Positions 22,319 to 29,312 of a stretch of 34,485 nucleotides of DNA are shown piece by piece. A program made the translations under genes and the position numbers. The stretch's first letter is position 1. Each line of letters starts with the position of its first letter. The stretch covers positions 53,276 through 87,760 of the forward strand of contig DGEY01000059.1 in assembly GCA_002391385.1 (NCBI GenBank), written 5' to 3'. The notes beneath the pieces are model-generated. The model was not told the origin of the DNA. It was given only the letters and a program-made list of their open reading frames with translations, and ran no database searches. Source of the DNA: Firmicutes bacterium UBA3914 (GTDB lineage Bacteria; Bacillota; Limnochordia; Darwinibacteriales; Darwinibacteriaceae).

Positions 22319-23482
22319 GTGGCTTTACAGCTCGGTGTAGAAAAGTTCTGCAACAACTTGGCGAAGTATGTGGGCCGGAAGCGTTTGGGCCTGATCACCA
22401 ACCCCAGCGGTGTGGATCAGAGGTTGCGCACCACAAGCGACCTGCTGCAGGCTGCTGGTCAGCTGGTCGCGCTCTTCGCGCCGGAGCACGGAGTGGGGGC
22501 CCACATCCAAGCTGGTGAGCCGGTGGCTTTCCACCGGGACGCCCAGACGGGCCTTCCCGTTTACAGCCTGTACGGTTCCACAAAAAAGCCCACCCCGGAG
22601 ATGCTGGACGGGGTGGATGTACTCATCTTCGATCTCCAGGATGTGGGCTGCCGGTTTTACACTTACGTGCAGACGCTCCTTTACGCCCTGGAGGCCGCCG
22701 CGGAGCTGGCGCGGGAGATCATTGTCCTGGACCGCCCGAATCCCTTGGGCGGTGTTTTCGTTGAGGGCGGTCTGCTTGAGGCGCAGTTCCGCTCCTTTGT
22801 GGGCTCGCCCATCCCCATCCGCTACGGTTTGACCATCGGGGAGTTGGCCCGCTATTTCAACTCCGCCTTGGGGATCGGTGCTCGGCTTGCGGTGGTTCCC
22901 CTGGAGGGCTGGGACCCGGAGCGGTTCGGCGATGAGCTTTTCCTTCCCTGGGTGCCGCCCTCGCCCAATATTCCCAAGGTGGATACGGCCGTGGTCTATC
23001 CAGGGACCTGCCTTCTAGAGGGGACCAATCTCTCCGAGGGCCGTGGTACGGCCCTGCCCTTTGAGGTGGTGGGGGCCCCCTTCCTTGACGGCCGGCGCTT
23101 GGCCGTCCGCCTCAATGAGCTGGAACTGCCGGGGGTCGCTTTCCGCCCCACGAGCTTCGTGCCCGCGGCTTCGAAGTACGCGGGGGAGCTCTGCCAGGGG
23201 GTGCAGATCCATGTCACGGATCGGCGGGCGTTTCGCCCGGTGCGCACGGGGCTTCTTTTGGTGGAAGCGGCAGCCCAGCTCCATCCGGAGTTTACCTTCC
23301 TTAAGCCCGCGGGGGATGGCCCCTGCTTCTTTGACCTTTTGGCGGGCACGGATCAGGTCCGCCTGGCGGTGGAGGAGGGCCGGCCCCTCACGGAGCTTCT
23401 GGCCCAGTGGGATGCTGAGGCTGGGGAGTTCCGCCGCCGGTGCCAGCCCTTTTACCTTTACGAGCGCAGCATGCCCCGGTAG
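22319..23482 (+). CDS. namZ: Exo-beta-N-acetylmuramidase NamZ (DUF1343, GH171)
   Basis: 387 residues. NamZ removes MurNAc from the non-reducing end of MurNAc-GlcNAc saccharides. The family signatures are all present: LITNPSGVD, ALFAPEHGVGA, IFDLQDVGCRFYTYV, VLDRPNPLGG and YPGTCLLEGTNLSEGRG. The Bacillus enzyme (YbbC) is secreted; this one starts directly with ALQLGVEKFCNNL and has no signal peptide, so it should be cytoplasmic. The GTG at 22319 is the best start, though its ribosome-binding site is only moderate. It lies 21 bases after the F420-ligase-like gene and overlaps the convergent GNAT gene by 25 bases. The following genes (murK, murR, nanE, murQ, nagZ, anmK) support the role. Confidence 0.88.
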   Translation: MALQLGVEKFCNNLAKYVGRKRLGLITNPSGVDQRLRTTSDLLQAAGQLVALFAPEHGVGAHIQAGEPVAFHRDAQTGLPVYSLYGSTKKPTPEMLDGVDVLIFDLQDVGCRFYTYVQTLLYALEAAAELAREIIVLDRPNPLGGVFVEGGLLEAQFRSFVGSPIPIRYGLTIGELARYFNSALGIGARLAVVPLEGWDPERFGDELFLPWVPPSPNIPKVDTAVVYPGTCLLEGTNLSEGRGTALPFEVVGAPFLDGRRLAVRLNELELPGVAFRPTSFVPAASKYAGELCQGVQIHVTDRRAFRPVRTGLLLVEAAAQLHPEFTFLKPAGDGPCFFDLLAGTDQVRLAVEEGRPLTELLAQWDAEAGEFRRRCQPFYLYERSMPR

Positions 23483-23937
23483 ATCCCCGGAGCCGAGCCT
23501 GGAATTTCCAGTACCTCTACGGTTTTGCGGTAGAATTCCACGGGGCCCGCTCCCCCGATGATGCCGTAGGCATAGCCCAGCTCAGCCAGGCCGTGGAGGG
23601 CGGCTAGGGTGAGGGCCCGGCCGATCTCTTTGCCCCGGTAGTCGGGGTGCACGCCGATGGGCCCGAAGAAGGCTTTGTAGGTGGCCTCGTAGCAGGCAAA
23701 GCCCGCCACGCCCTTAGTGTTTTCGTCCACAACCAGCACGATGGTGCTGGGCTTGTTGGCAAAGGCCACCGCGGCTTCGTCCGCCCAGTGGTTGTTGAAG
23801 TGCTTTTGGATCCAGTCAAGCACAATGTGCCTTTCCGGAGGGATGCCCCGGCGCAGAGTGAAGCCCTGCTCCGCCAGGGAGCGCCTGAGGGGCTCCAGCT
23901 CAGGGAGTTCATAGAGTTTGACCAAAAGATCGGGCAT
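23458..23937 (-). CDS. GNAT-family N-acetyltransferase
   Basis: 159 residues. The acetyl-CoA binding motif A is IGVHPDYRGKEIGRALTLAAL. Strand 4 before it, TKGVAGFACYEATYKAFFG, and the later AGPVEFYRKT fit the GNAT fold. The acceptor substrate cannot be inferred. It is encoded opposite to the rest of the salvage cluster, between namZ and the kinase. As I recall, Bacillus subtilis also has a putative acetyltransferase gene (ybbJ) near its murR/murQ/nagZ/namZ genes, so the association may be meaningful. One speculative job is acetylation of glucosamine units from de-N-acetylated peptidoglycan. Confidence 0.8.
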   Translation of the reverse strand: MPDLLVKLYELPELEPLRRSLAEQGFTLRRGIPPERHIVLDWIQKHFNNHWADEAAVAFANKPSTIVLVVDENTKGVAGFACYEATYKAFFGPIGVHPDYRGKEIGRALTLAALHGLAELGYAYGIIGGAGPVEFYRKTVEVLEIPGSAPGIYRGMLRS

Positions 23938-23969
23938 AGATCAACAGCTCCTTCCCAGTGTTTCCCTGA

Positions 23970-23997
23970 ATTATTCTCGCCGGGAAGGGGATTACCT
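23970..23997 (-). promoter_or_regulatory. Promoter-like element before the GNAT gene
   Basis: On the minus strand AGGTA (23997-23993), 16 bases and GAATAAT (23976-23970) repeat the layout before rex and the hydroxyacid dehydrogenase. The inverse pair CCTTCCC (23950-23956) and GGGAAGG (23982-23988) also spans this region and could bind a regulator. Confidence 0.33.
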
Positions 23998-24026
23998 GCC
24001 AAGCTGTCCGGCGGAGGGGTGAAAGG

Positions 24027-25010
24027 ATGGAAAACGGGCTGTACCTTGGTGTTGATGGGGGGCGCAGCGGGACCCGCTGCGTGGTCATTACCAAAGAAGG
24101 CGAGATCGTAGGCCGCGGCCGGGGCGAACGGGTGGACTTCGTGCTGGCGCCCGGGGGCAGGGACCGGCTGCGCAGGACGCTGCTCTCCACCCTGGAGGGG
24201 ACGGGGCTAGAGGAGTACAAGTTCCAAGGTGCCTTTCTGGGCCTCTCCGGCGTGGTCCCAGGTGGCGAGCTGGAACAGGCGGTGCGGGAGGTCTGCGCCG
24301 ACCTTTTCACTGCGGAAGTTTTGGAGATCGATATGGACGCGGTGGCTGCCTGGGCGGGGGCCCTGCAGCTGCAGCCGGGGATCGTGCTCATAGCCGGCAG
24401 CGGTTCCATCGCCCTGGGGGTGAACGAGAAGCGGCAGAGGGCCCGGGCCGGGGGCTGGGGCTACCTCTTCGGCGATGAGGGCGGGGGCTTTGGCATCGCC
24501 CGGGACGGCTTAAGGCGGGTTTTGGCCAGCCAAGATGCGGGGGAGCCGGAGGGGTCCTTAGCCGCCCTGTACACGCGGTTTTTCCGCAGGAGCCCTGAAG
24601 AGCTCGCCCGGGACTTTTACGCCGGGGAAGTTTCCCGGGATGCCCTGGCGGCCATCACTGCCGAGATCGCTAAGCTGGCCGGGGAGGGAGATGCCGCGGC
24701 CCGGGAGCTCTTCCAGGAGGCGGGCCGGTCTTTGGCCCTGCTGGTGCAGGCGGTGGGCAGAAGGCTCCGCTGGCCCGGGAAGACCATTACCTGGTCACCT
24801 GTGGGCGGCGTCTTTAGGGCCCAAGGCCTCATTTTGGAGCCCCTAAAGGAAAGCCTCGCGGAAGACCCCAAGAAGAGCTTTGAGCTTGTACCGCCCAAGT
24901 TTCCCCCCGCGGTTGGTGCCGCGCTTTTGGCCCTGGAACGGGCAGAAGGAGGCGTTGATCCCCGGATCTTCCCTCCTCTTGCGGAACAGCTCACCAAGTT
25001 AAATTTGTAA
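24027..25010 (+). CDS. murK: BadF/BadG-type N-acetylmuramic acid/GlcNAc kinase (MurK-like)
   Basis: 327 residues, an ASKHA-fold sugar kinase. The phosphate 1 loop is YLGVDGGRSGTRCVVI and phosphate 2 is VLIAGSGSIALG. GGWGYLFGDEGGGFGIARDG is the family hallmark for N-acetyl-amino-sugar kinases, and SPVGGVFRAQGLI is the adenosine site. MurK of Clostridium acetobutylicum phosphorylates both MurNAc and GlcNAc at O6. The location next to murQ and namZ favours that role over GlcNAc-only NagK. It starts at ATG 24027 after GGAGGGGTG and ends with its own terminator, so it is a separate unit from murR onward. Confidence 0.87.
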   Translation: MENGLYLGVDGGRSGTRCVVITKEGEIVGRGRGERVDFVLAPGGRDRLRRTLLSTLEGTGLEEYKFQGAFLGLSGVVPGGELEQAVREVCADLFTAEVLEIDMDAVAAWAGALQLQPGIVLIAGSGSIALGVNEKRQRARAGGWGYLFGDEGGGFGIARDGLRRVLASQDAGEPEGSLAALYTRFFRRSPEELARDFYAGEVSRDALAAITAEIAKLAGEGDAAARELFQEAGRSLALLVQAVGRRLRWPGKTITWSPVGGVFRAQGLILEPLKESLAEDPKKSFELVPPKFPPAVGAALLALERAEGGVDPRIFPPLAEQLTKLNL

Positions 25011-25012
25011 AG

Positions 25013-25041
25013 ATCCTCCCAAGTTTTCGGGAGGATTTTTT
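25013..25041 (+). terminator. Rho-independent terminator after the MurNAc kinase gene
   Basis: ATCCTCCC (25013-25020) pairs with GGGAGGAT (25029-25036) around an 8-base loop, followed by a T run to 25041. Confidence 0.92.
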
Positions 25042-25114
25042 GTGCTCCCGTTGAATCTTAGAAACATAAAGGCATGCATCTATGAATTTGAAAAACACAA
25101 GGCGGAGGGATGTC

Positions 25115-25999
25115 ATGCACTATCCCATCAGCGCTCAGGACCAGGAGGTACTGGCCAAGCTGCGCATGCTGCGCAGTTCCTTACGCCCCGCGGAAAGGGC
25201 CGCGGCGGATCTGATCCTCGCGGATCCCCGGGGGGTGACCACCATGACCATCGCGGAGATGGCGGCTGCGGCCAACTGCAGTGAAACCACCATCACCAGG
25301 ATGGCTAAGGCCTTGGGTTTCCAGGGTTTCGGTGAGCTGAAGCTGGCCATTGCCACAGAGCTGCCCCAGCGCCAGAGCAACCTCTTTGAGGCCCTGGAAC
25401 CGGAAGACAGCTTGGCCGCGGTGGCCGGCAGGTACTTCCACGACTGCATCCAGTCTTTCAAGGATACCCTCAGGTTTTTGGAAGTGGATCGCCTGGAGGC
25501 GGCGGTAGAATTGATCGGCCGCAGTTCCCGGGTGGGCTGCTTTGGCGTAGGGGCTTCTGGGCTCGTGGCCAACGATGCCCAGCAGAAGCTGCTGCGGGTG
25601 GGTGTGCGGGCCTGGTCCTTTGTGGATCCCCATGAGCAGATCTTCTTCGCCAACGGTCTAGGGGCAGGGGATCTTGTGCTCTGCATTTCCCATTCCGGCG
25701 AAACCATGGATATCCTGGAATCCATGCAGGTGGCCAAGGATAACGGTGCCCAGGTGGTGAGCATTGTGGGCAGTCCCCGCTCCCGCCTGGCCCTAGCTTC
25801 CCATGTCTTCCTTTTGGCCCTCTCCAACGAGCTTCCCTTTAGGAGCGGTTCCATGGTTTCCCGCCTCTGCCAACTGGCGGTGGTGGACCTGATCGCCCTG
25901 GGGATCGCGGCCAGCCGCAAAGAAGAGATCCTAGACCGCTTCGGACGGGTGCAGCAGACTGTGTACCAGCGCTCCATGGATGGGCGGGGCGGCAGGTGA
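25115..25999 (+). CDS. murR: MurR/RpiR family transcriptional regulator
   Basis: About 294 residues. The N-terminal HTH_6 domain (about residues 10-85) includes LRPAERAAADLILADP and MAAAANCSETTITRMAKALG. The C-terminal SIS domain (about 130-270) has GVGASGLVANDAQQKL and LCISHSGETMDILESM, the sugar-phosphate pocket. MurR proteins respond to MurNAc-6-P and control MurNAc catabolism. ATG 25115 follows GGAGGG at close spacing; the ATG at 25082 has no ribosome-binding site. Its last 4 bases overlap nanE, so murR leads the operon murR-nanE-murQ-nagZ. I could not recognise an operator with confidence in the 73 bases after the preceding terminator. Confidence 0.9.
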   Translation: MHYPISAQDQEVLAKLRMLRSSLRPAERAAADLILADPRGVTTMTIAEMAAAANCSETTITRMAKALGFQGFGELKLAIATELPQRQSNLFEALEPEDSLAAVAGRYFHDCIQSFKDTLRFLEVDRLEAAVELIGRSSRVGCFGVGASGLVANDAQQKLLRVGVRAWSFVDPHEQIFFANGLGAGDLVLCISHSGETMDILESMQVAKDNGAQVVSIVGSPRSRLALASHVFLLALSNELPFRSGSMVSRLCQLAVVDLIALGIAASRKEEILDRFGRVQQTVYQRSMDGRGGR

Positions 26000-26700
26000 G
26001 GCCTGTGGATGCCCAAAGGTTCAAGGAGATCGTCCGGGGCAAGCTGATCGTCTCCTGCCAGGCCCGGCCCGGTACGCCCCTGGATCACCCCCTGATCCTG
26101 GCGGCCATGGCCCAGGCGGTGGAGCAGGGCGGCGCGGCGGCCCTGAGGGCTGCGGGCGCGGCCAACATCGCCGCCATGCGACGGGTGGTGAAACTGCCCA
26201 TTATCGGTTTGCACAAAAGGGCGAACCGGGAGGAGACCTACATCACGCCCCTTTTCGAGCAGGCCCGGGAGCTGGCGGAGGCGGGGGCTGATCTCATCGC
26301 CGTACAGGCCACAAGTCCGCGGCTGGGCAGCTGCACGCCCCTGCCGGAACTGATCTCCAGGATCCAGAGGGAACTGGGCCTTGCGGTCATCGCCGACATC
26401 TCCACTTTACGAGAGGCGGAGGCCGCCGCGGCCGCGGGGGCAGATCTTGTGGCCACAACCCTCTCGGGTTATACCCCCCACAGTCCGCAGCAGGAGGGGC
26501 CGGACCTGGAGCTGGTGGCCGCGATCGCCCGGAGGGGCATCCCGGTCCTGGCGGAGGGTAGGTACCGCACCCCGCAGCAGGCTGTGGAGGCCCTGCGCAG
26601 GGGAGCTCTGGCGGTGGTGGTGGGCACTGCCATTACCATGCCCGACTATCTGACCCGCCATTTCGTCCAGCACCTGGAACAAGCAGAAGAGCACAGCTGA
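25996..26700 (+). CDS. nanE: N-acetylmannosamine-6-phosphate 2-epimerase
   Basis: 234 residues, a TIM-barrel enzyme interconverting ManNAc-6-P and GlcNAc-6-P. The family signatures are KLIVSCQARPGTPL, GGAAALRAAGAANIAAM, the catalytic-lysine segment LPIIGLHKRANREE, VIADISTLREAEAA, GADLVATTLSGYTPH and PVLAEGRYRTPQQA. It begins with GTG overlapping the murR stop and lies 11 bases before murQ. nanE normally serves sialic acid breakdown, but no nanA or nanK is here. In this operon it probably links ManNAc-6-P, possibly from teichoic-acid-type linkage units, with the GlcNAc-6-P made by MurQ. Confidence 0.92.
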   Translation: MRPVDAQRFKEIVRGKLIVSCQARPGTPLDHPLILAAMAQAVEQGGAAALRAAGAANIAAMRRVVKLPIIGLHKRANREETYITPLFEQARELAEAGADLIAVQATSPRLGSCTPLPELISRIQRELGLAVIADISTLREAEAAAAAGADLVATTLSGYTPHSPQQEGPDLELVAAIARRGIPVLAEGRYRTPQQAVEALRRGALAVVVGTAITMPDYLTRHFVQHLEQAEEHS

Positions 26701-26711
26701 GCGAAGGAGCG

Positions 26712-27635
26712 ATGACGGTGAAGGATCCGCAGCTGGAAGATTTACTTACGGAAACGCGCAATCAAGCCACCATGCACATTGATGAGCTGCCCATCGGGGA
26801 GGCGATCAGCCTGATCTGCGCCGAAGACCGCCGGGCGGTGCAGGCGGTGGAGGAGGAGACTCCGAGCATGGTCAAGGCGGTGGAAGTGATGGTGGCCGCA
26901 TTGAAAGGCGGCGGCCGGGTCTTTTACATGGGCTCTGGCACCAGCGGCCGGGTGGGAGTTTTGGATGCTGCGGAGCTGCTGCCCACCTTTGGCGTGGGGG
27001 AGGATGCCTTTAAAGCGATCATGGCCGGGGGAGAGCGGGCCATGTTCCACCCGGTGGAAGAGGCGGAGGATAACTGGACGGCGGGGGCCCTAGACCTTTT
27101 GGCGGAAAACCCCCAGCCCCGGGATGTCTTGGTGGGAATCACCGCCAGCGGCCGCACGCCGTATGTGCTGGGCGCGCTGGAGAAGGCCCGGGAAATCGGT
27201 ATGGGGACCATCGGCCTCACCTGCAACCGGGATACTCCCCTGCACAAACTGGCGGAGATCGTCATCGCCCCGGTGGTGGGCCCCGAGGTGATCGCCGGTT
27301 CTACCAGGATGAAGGCGGGGACCGCCCAGAAGCTGGTTTTGAATATTCTAAGCACCGTGACCATGATCCGCCTGGGGAAGGTGTACCAGAACCTGATGGT
27401 GGATATGCAGGCCACCAATGAAAAGCTGCGCCGCCGGGCGGAGCGGATTGTGATGGAAGCGGCGGGGGTGGACCAAAGGGCCGCCCAAGACGCCCTCAAG
27501 CAGGCGGAAGGGAGTATCAAAGCGGCCATCGTCATGCTGGAGGCAGGCTGCGATCTGCCCCGGGCCAAGGAGCTTCTAGCCGCGGCGGAGGGCTTTGTGG
27601 CCGGAGCCATCAGGCTGGCAAAGGAGCAGAGGTAG
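26712..27635 (+). CDS. murQ: N-acetylmuramic acid 6-phosphate etherase
   Basis: 307 residues. It cleaves the D-lactyl ether of MurNAc-6-P to give GlcNAc-6-P and lactate. The SIS fold is shown by FYMGSGTSGRVGVLDAAELL, where the Glu of AAELLPTFG matches the catalytic Glu of E. coli MurQ. GITASGRTPYVLGALE, GSTRMKAGTAQKLVLN and NLMVDMQATNEKL are also typical. The start is ATG 26712, or GTG 26718, which has AAGGAG at the better distance of 8 bases. It is the hub enzyme where the AnmK and MurK branches converge. Confidence 0.96.
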   Translation: MTVKDPQLEDLLTETRNQATMHIDELPIGEAISLICAEDRRAVQAVEEETPSMVKAVEVMVAALKGGGRVFYMGSGTSGRVGVLDAAELLPTFGVGEDAFKAIMAGGERAMFHPVEEAEDNWTAGALDLLAENPQPRDVLVGITASGRTPYVLGALEKAREIGMGTIGLTCNRDTPLHKLAEIVIAPVVGPEVIAGSTRMKAGTAQKLVLNILSTVTMIRLGKVYQNLMVDMQATNEKLRRRAERIVMEAAGVDQRAAQDALKQAEGSIKAAIVMLEAGCDLPRAKELLAAAEGFVAGAIRLAKEQR

Positions 27636-27641
27636 ATAGGG

Positions 27642-29201
27642 ATGGATCTTGCTTTGGAAGCAAAAGTGGGACAGCTGCTCATGGTGGGCTATCCCCGAAG
27701 GGAAATCACCCCCTTTCTGCGCAACCTGATCAGCGAATACAACTTGGGAGGCGTGATCCATTTCGCCCGCAACGTGGGTGAGCTGCGCCGCTTCGCGGAG
27801 CTCAACGCCGAGCTCCAGGAGCTGGCCGGCCGATCTCCCAGCGGGGCGCCGCTTTTCAGCGCGGTGGACCAGGAAGGTGGTACCATCGCCCGGCTCACCC
27901 AGGGGCTGGCGGTAGCCCCCAGCGCCATGGCCCTGGGCGCCGCGGGCAGCCCTGAACTTACCAAACAGGTCTGTGCCGCCGCCGCCTGCGACCTGAGGGC
28001 CGTGGGGATCAACATGAACCTGGCCCCCGTGGTGGATGTGAACAGCAACCCCCACAACCCGGTGATCGGTGTGCGCTCCTTCGGCGAGGATCCCCACCTG
28101 GTGGCTAGCCTGGGGGCTGCCGCCATCCGGGGTTACCAGAGGTACTTGGCCGCGGTGGCTAAGCACTTCCCGGGGCACGGGGATGTGGATTTGGACCCCC
28201 ATCACCACCTGCCGGTCCTAAGCCACGGCCGGCAGCGTCTGGAGGAGATCGAGCTTGTGCCCTTCCGGGCTGCGGTGGCCGCAGGGGTGGCGGGGATTAT
28301 GGCGGCCCATGTGGTCTTTCCCGCCCTGGAGTCCCGGGAGAAGCTTCCTGCGAGCCTCTCCCCTAGGGTACTCACGGGCCTGCTCCGGGAGGAGCTGGGC
28401 TATGAAGGCTTAATCATCACCGACTGTATGGAAATGGCAGCCATCAAACAGACGGTGGGGACGGTGGAAGGCGCGGTGCAGGCCATCGCCGCGGGGGCGG
28501 ATCTGGCCATCATCAGCCACAGCGAAGATCTCCAGGCCCAGGCCCTGCAGGCCCTGGTAGCGGCGGTGCGGGAGGGGAGGATCCCCGAAGAACGCATTGA
28601 CCAGTCGCTGCAGCGGATTTTGAAGCTTAAGCGGCACCTGGCCCGGCAGCTGGATCTCAAGCCAGGGGGGCCGGAGCATGTGGAGATTATGCGGGAGGCC
28701 ATCCGCCGGAGCATCACACTTGTGCGGGATGGGGGCAATCTGCCCCTGGGCGGTGAACCCATCTTGGTGGTGGAGTTCCAGGAGCAGGCCGCCACCCAGG
28801 CGGAGGATGTCCTCCTGGGCGTGGGCACCCTGGCCCGGGCCTTGCAGGAAAAGGGTTCAGCCAAGCTCCAAGCCGCCGCGGTGGGCAGCTCAGGCTCTGA
28901 CCAGGAGCTGGCCGCGGTTTTGGCCCAGGCCAGGCAGGCGGCGAAGGTCCTGGTGGTCACCTCCGATGCCCACCGCAACCCCGCCCAGGTGGGGCTGGTT
29001 GGGGCTTTGCTGGCTGAGCACGGGCGGGTGATCGTGGTAGGATCCCGCACGCCCTACGAGCTCCAGGCCTTCCCGGAAGTGCCCACCTACATCGCCGCCT
29101 ACGGCAGCAGGCCCTTGGTCTGGGATGTGGTGGCGGAGGTGCTCTTGGGCAAGGCCCAGGCCGGGGGCCGGCTGCCGGTGAGCATTCCGGGCCTCACTTG
29201 A
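27642..29201 (+). CDS. nagZ: Beta-N-acetylglucosaminidase NagZ (GH3)
   Basis: 519 residues. It releases GlcNAc from GlcNAc-(anhydro)MurNAc. The GH3 barrel carries KHFPGHGDVDLDPHHHLP (from Lys174), with Asp185 and His187 as the likely acid/base dyad of NagZ, and ITDCMEM with Asp261 as the nucleophile. A second domain (about 360-519), as in Bacillus YbbD, ends RLPVSIPGL. It has no signal peptide, unlike Bacillus NagZ, so it should be cytoplasmic like the Gram-negative enzymes. It begins 6 bases after murQ. The ribosome-binding site (AGGTAGATAGGG) is imperfect. Confidence 0.94.
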   Translation: MDLALEAKVGQLLMVGYPRREITPFLRNLISEYNLGGVIHFARNVGELRRFAELNAELQELAGRSPSGAPLFSAVDQEGGTIARLTQGLAVAPSAMALGAAGSPELTKQVCAAAACDLRAVGINMNLAPVVDVNSNPHNPVIGVRSFGEDPHLVASLGAAAIRGYQRYLAAVAKHFPGHGDVDLDPHHHLPVLSHGRQRLEEIELVPFRAAVAAGVAGIMAAHVVFPALESREKLPASLSPRVLTGLLREELGYEGLIITDCMEMAAIKQTVGTVEGAVQAIAAGADLAIISHSEDLQAQALQALVAAVREGRIPEERIDQSLQRILKLKRHLARQLDLKPGGPEHVEIMREAIRRSITLVRDGGNLPLGGEPILVVEFQEQAATQAEDVLLGVGTLARALQEKGSAKLQAAAVGSSGSDQELAAVLAQARQAAKVLVVTSDAHRNPAQVGLVGALLAEHGRVIVVGSRTPYELQAFPEVPTYIAAYGSRPLVWDVVAEVLLGKAQAGGRLPVSIPGLT

Positions 29202-29312
29202 TACTTCGGCCCACGGTTTTGTCCCTGACTGAAAACCTTGGGGGGAGGTGGTTGCCGTTAAGAACTGATAGGAATGGCGCTGTCCGAGACAAATCGCAAG
29301 GAGGTAATAACT

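Noticed and set aside
25042..25114. A promoter TTGAAT...ATGCAT before murR
   Set aside because: The -10 candidate is poor at any normal spacing; the operon probably has a promoter here but I could not place it.
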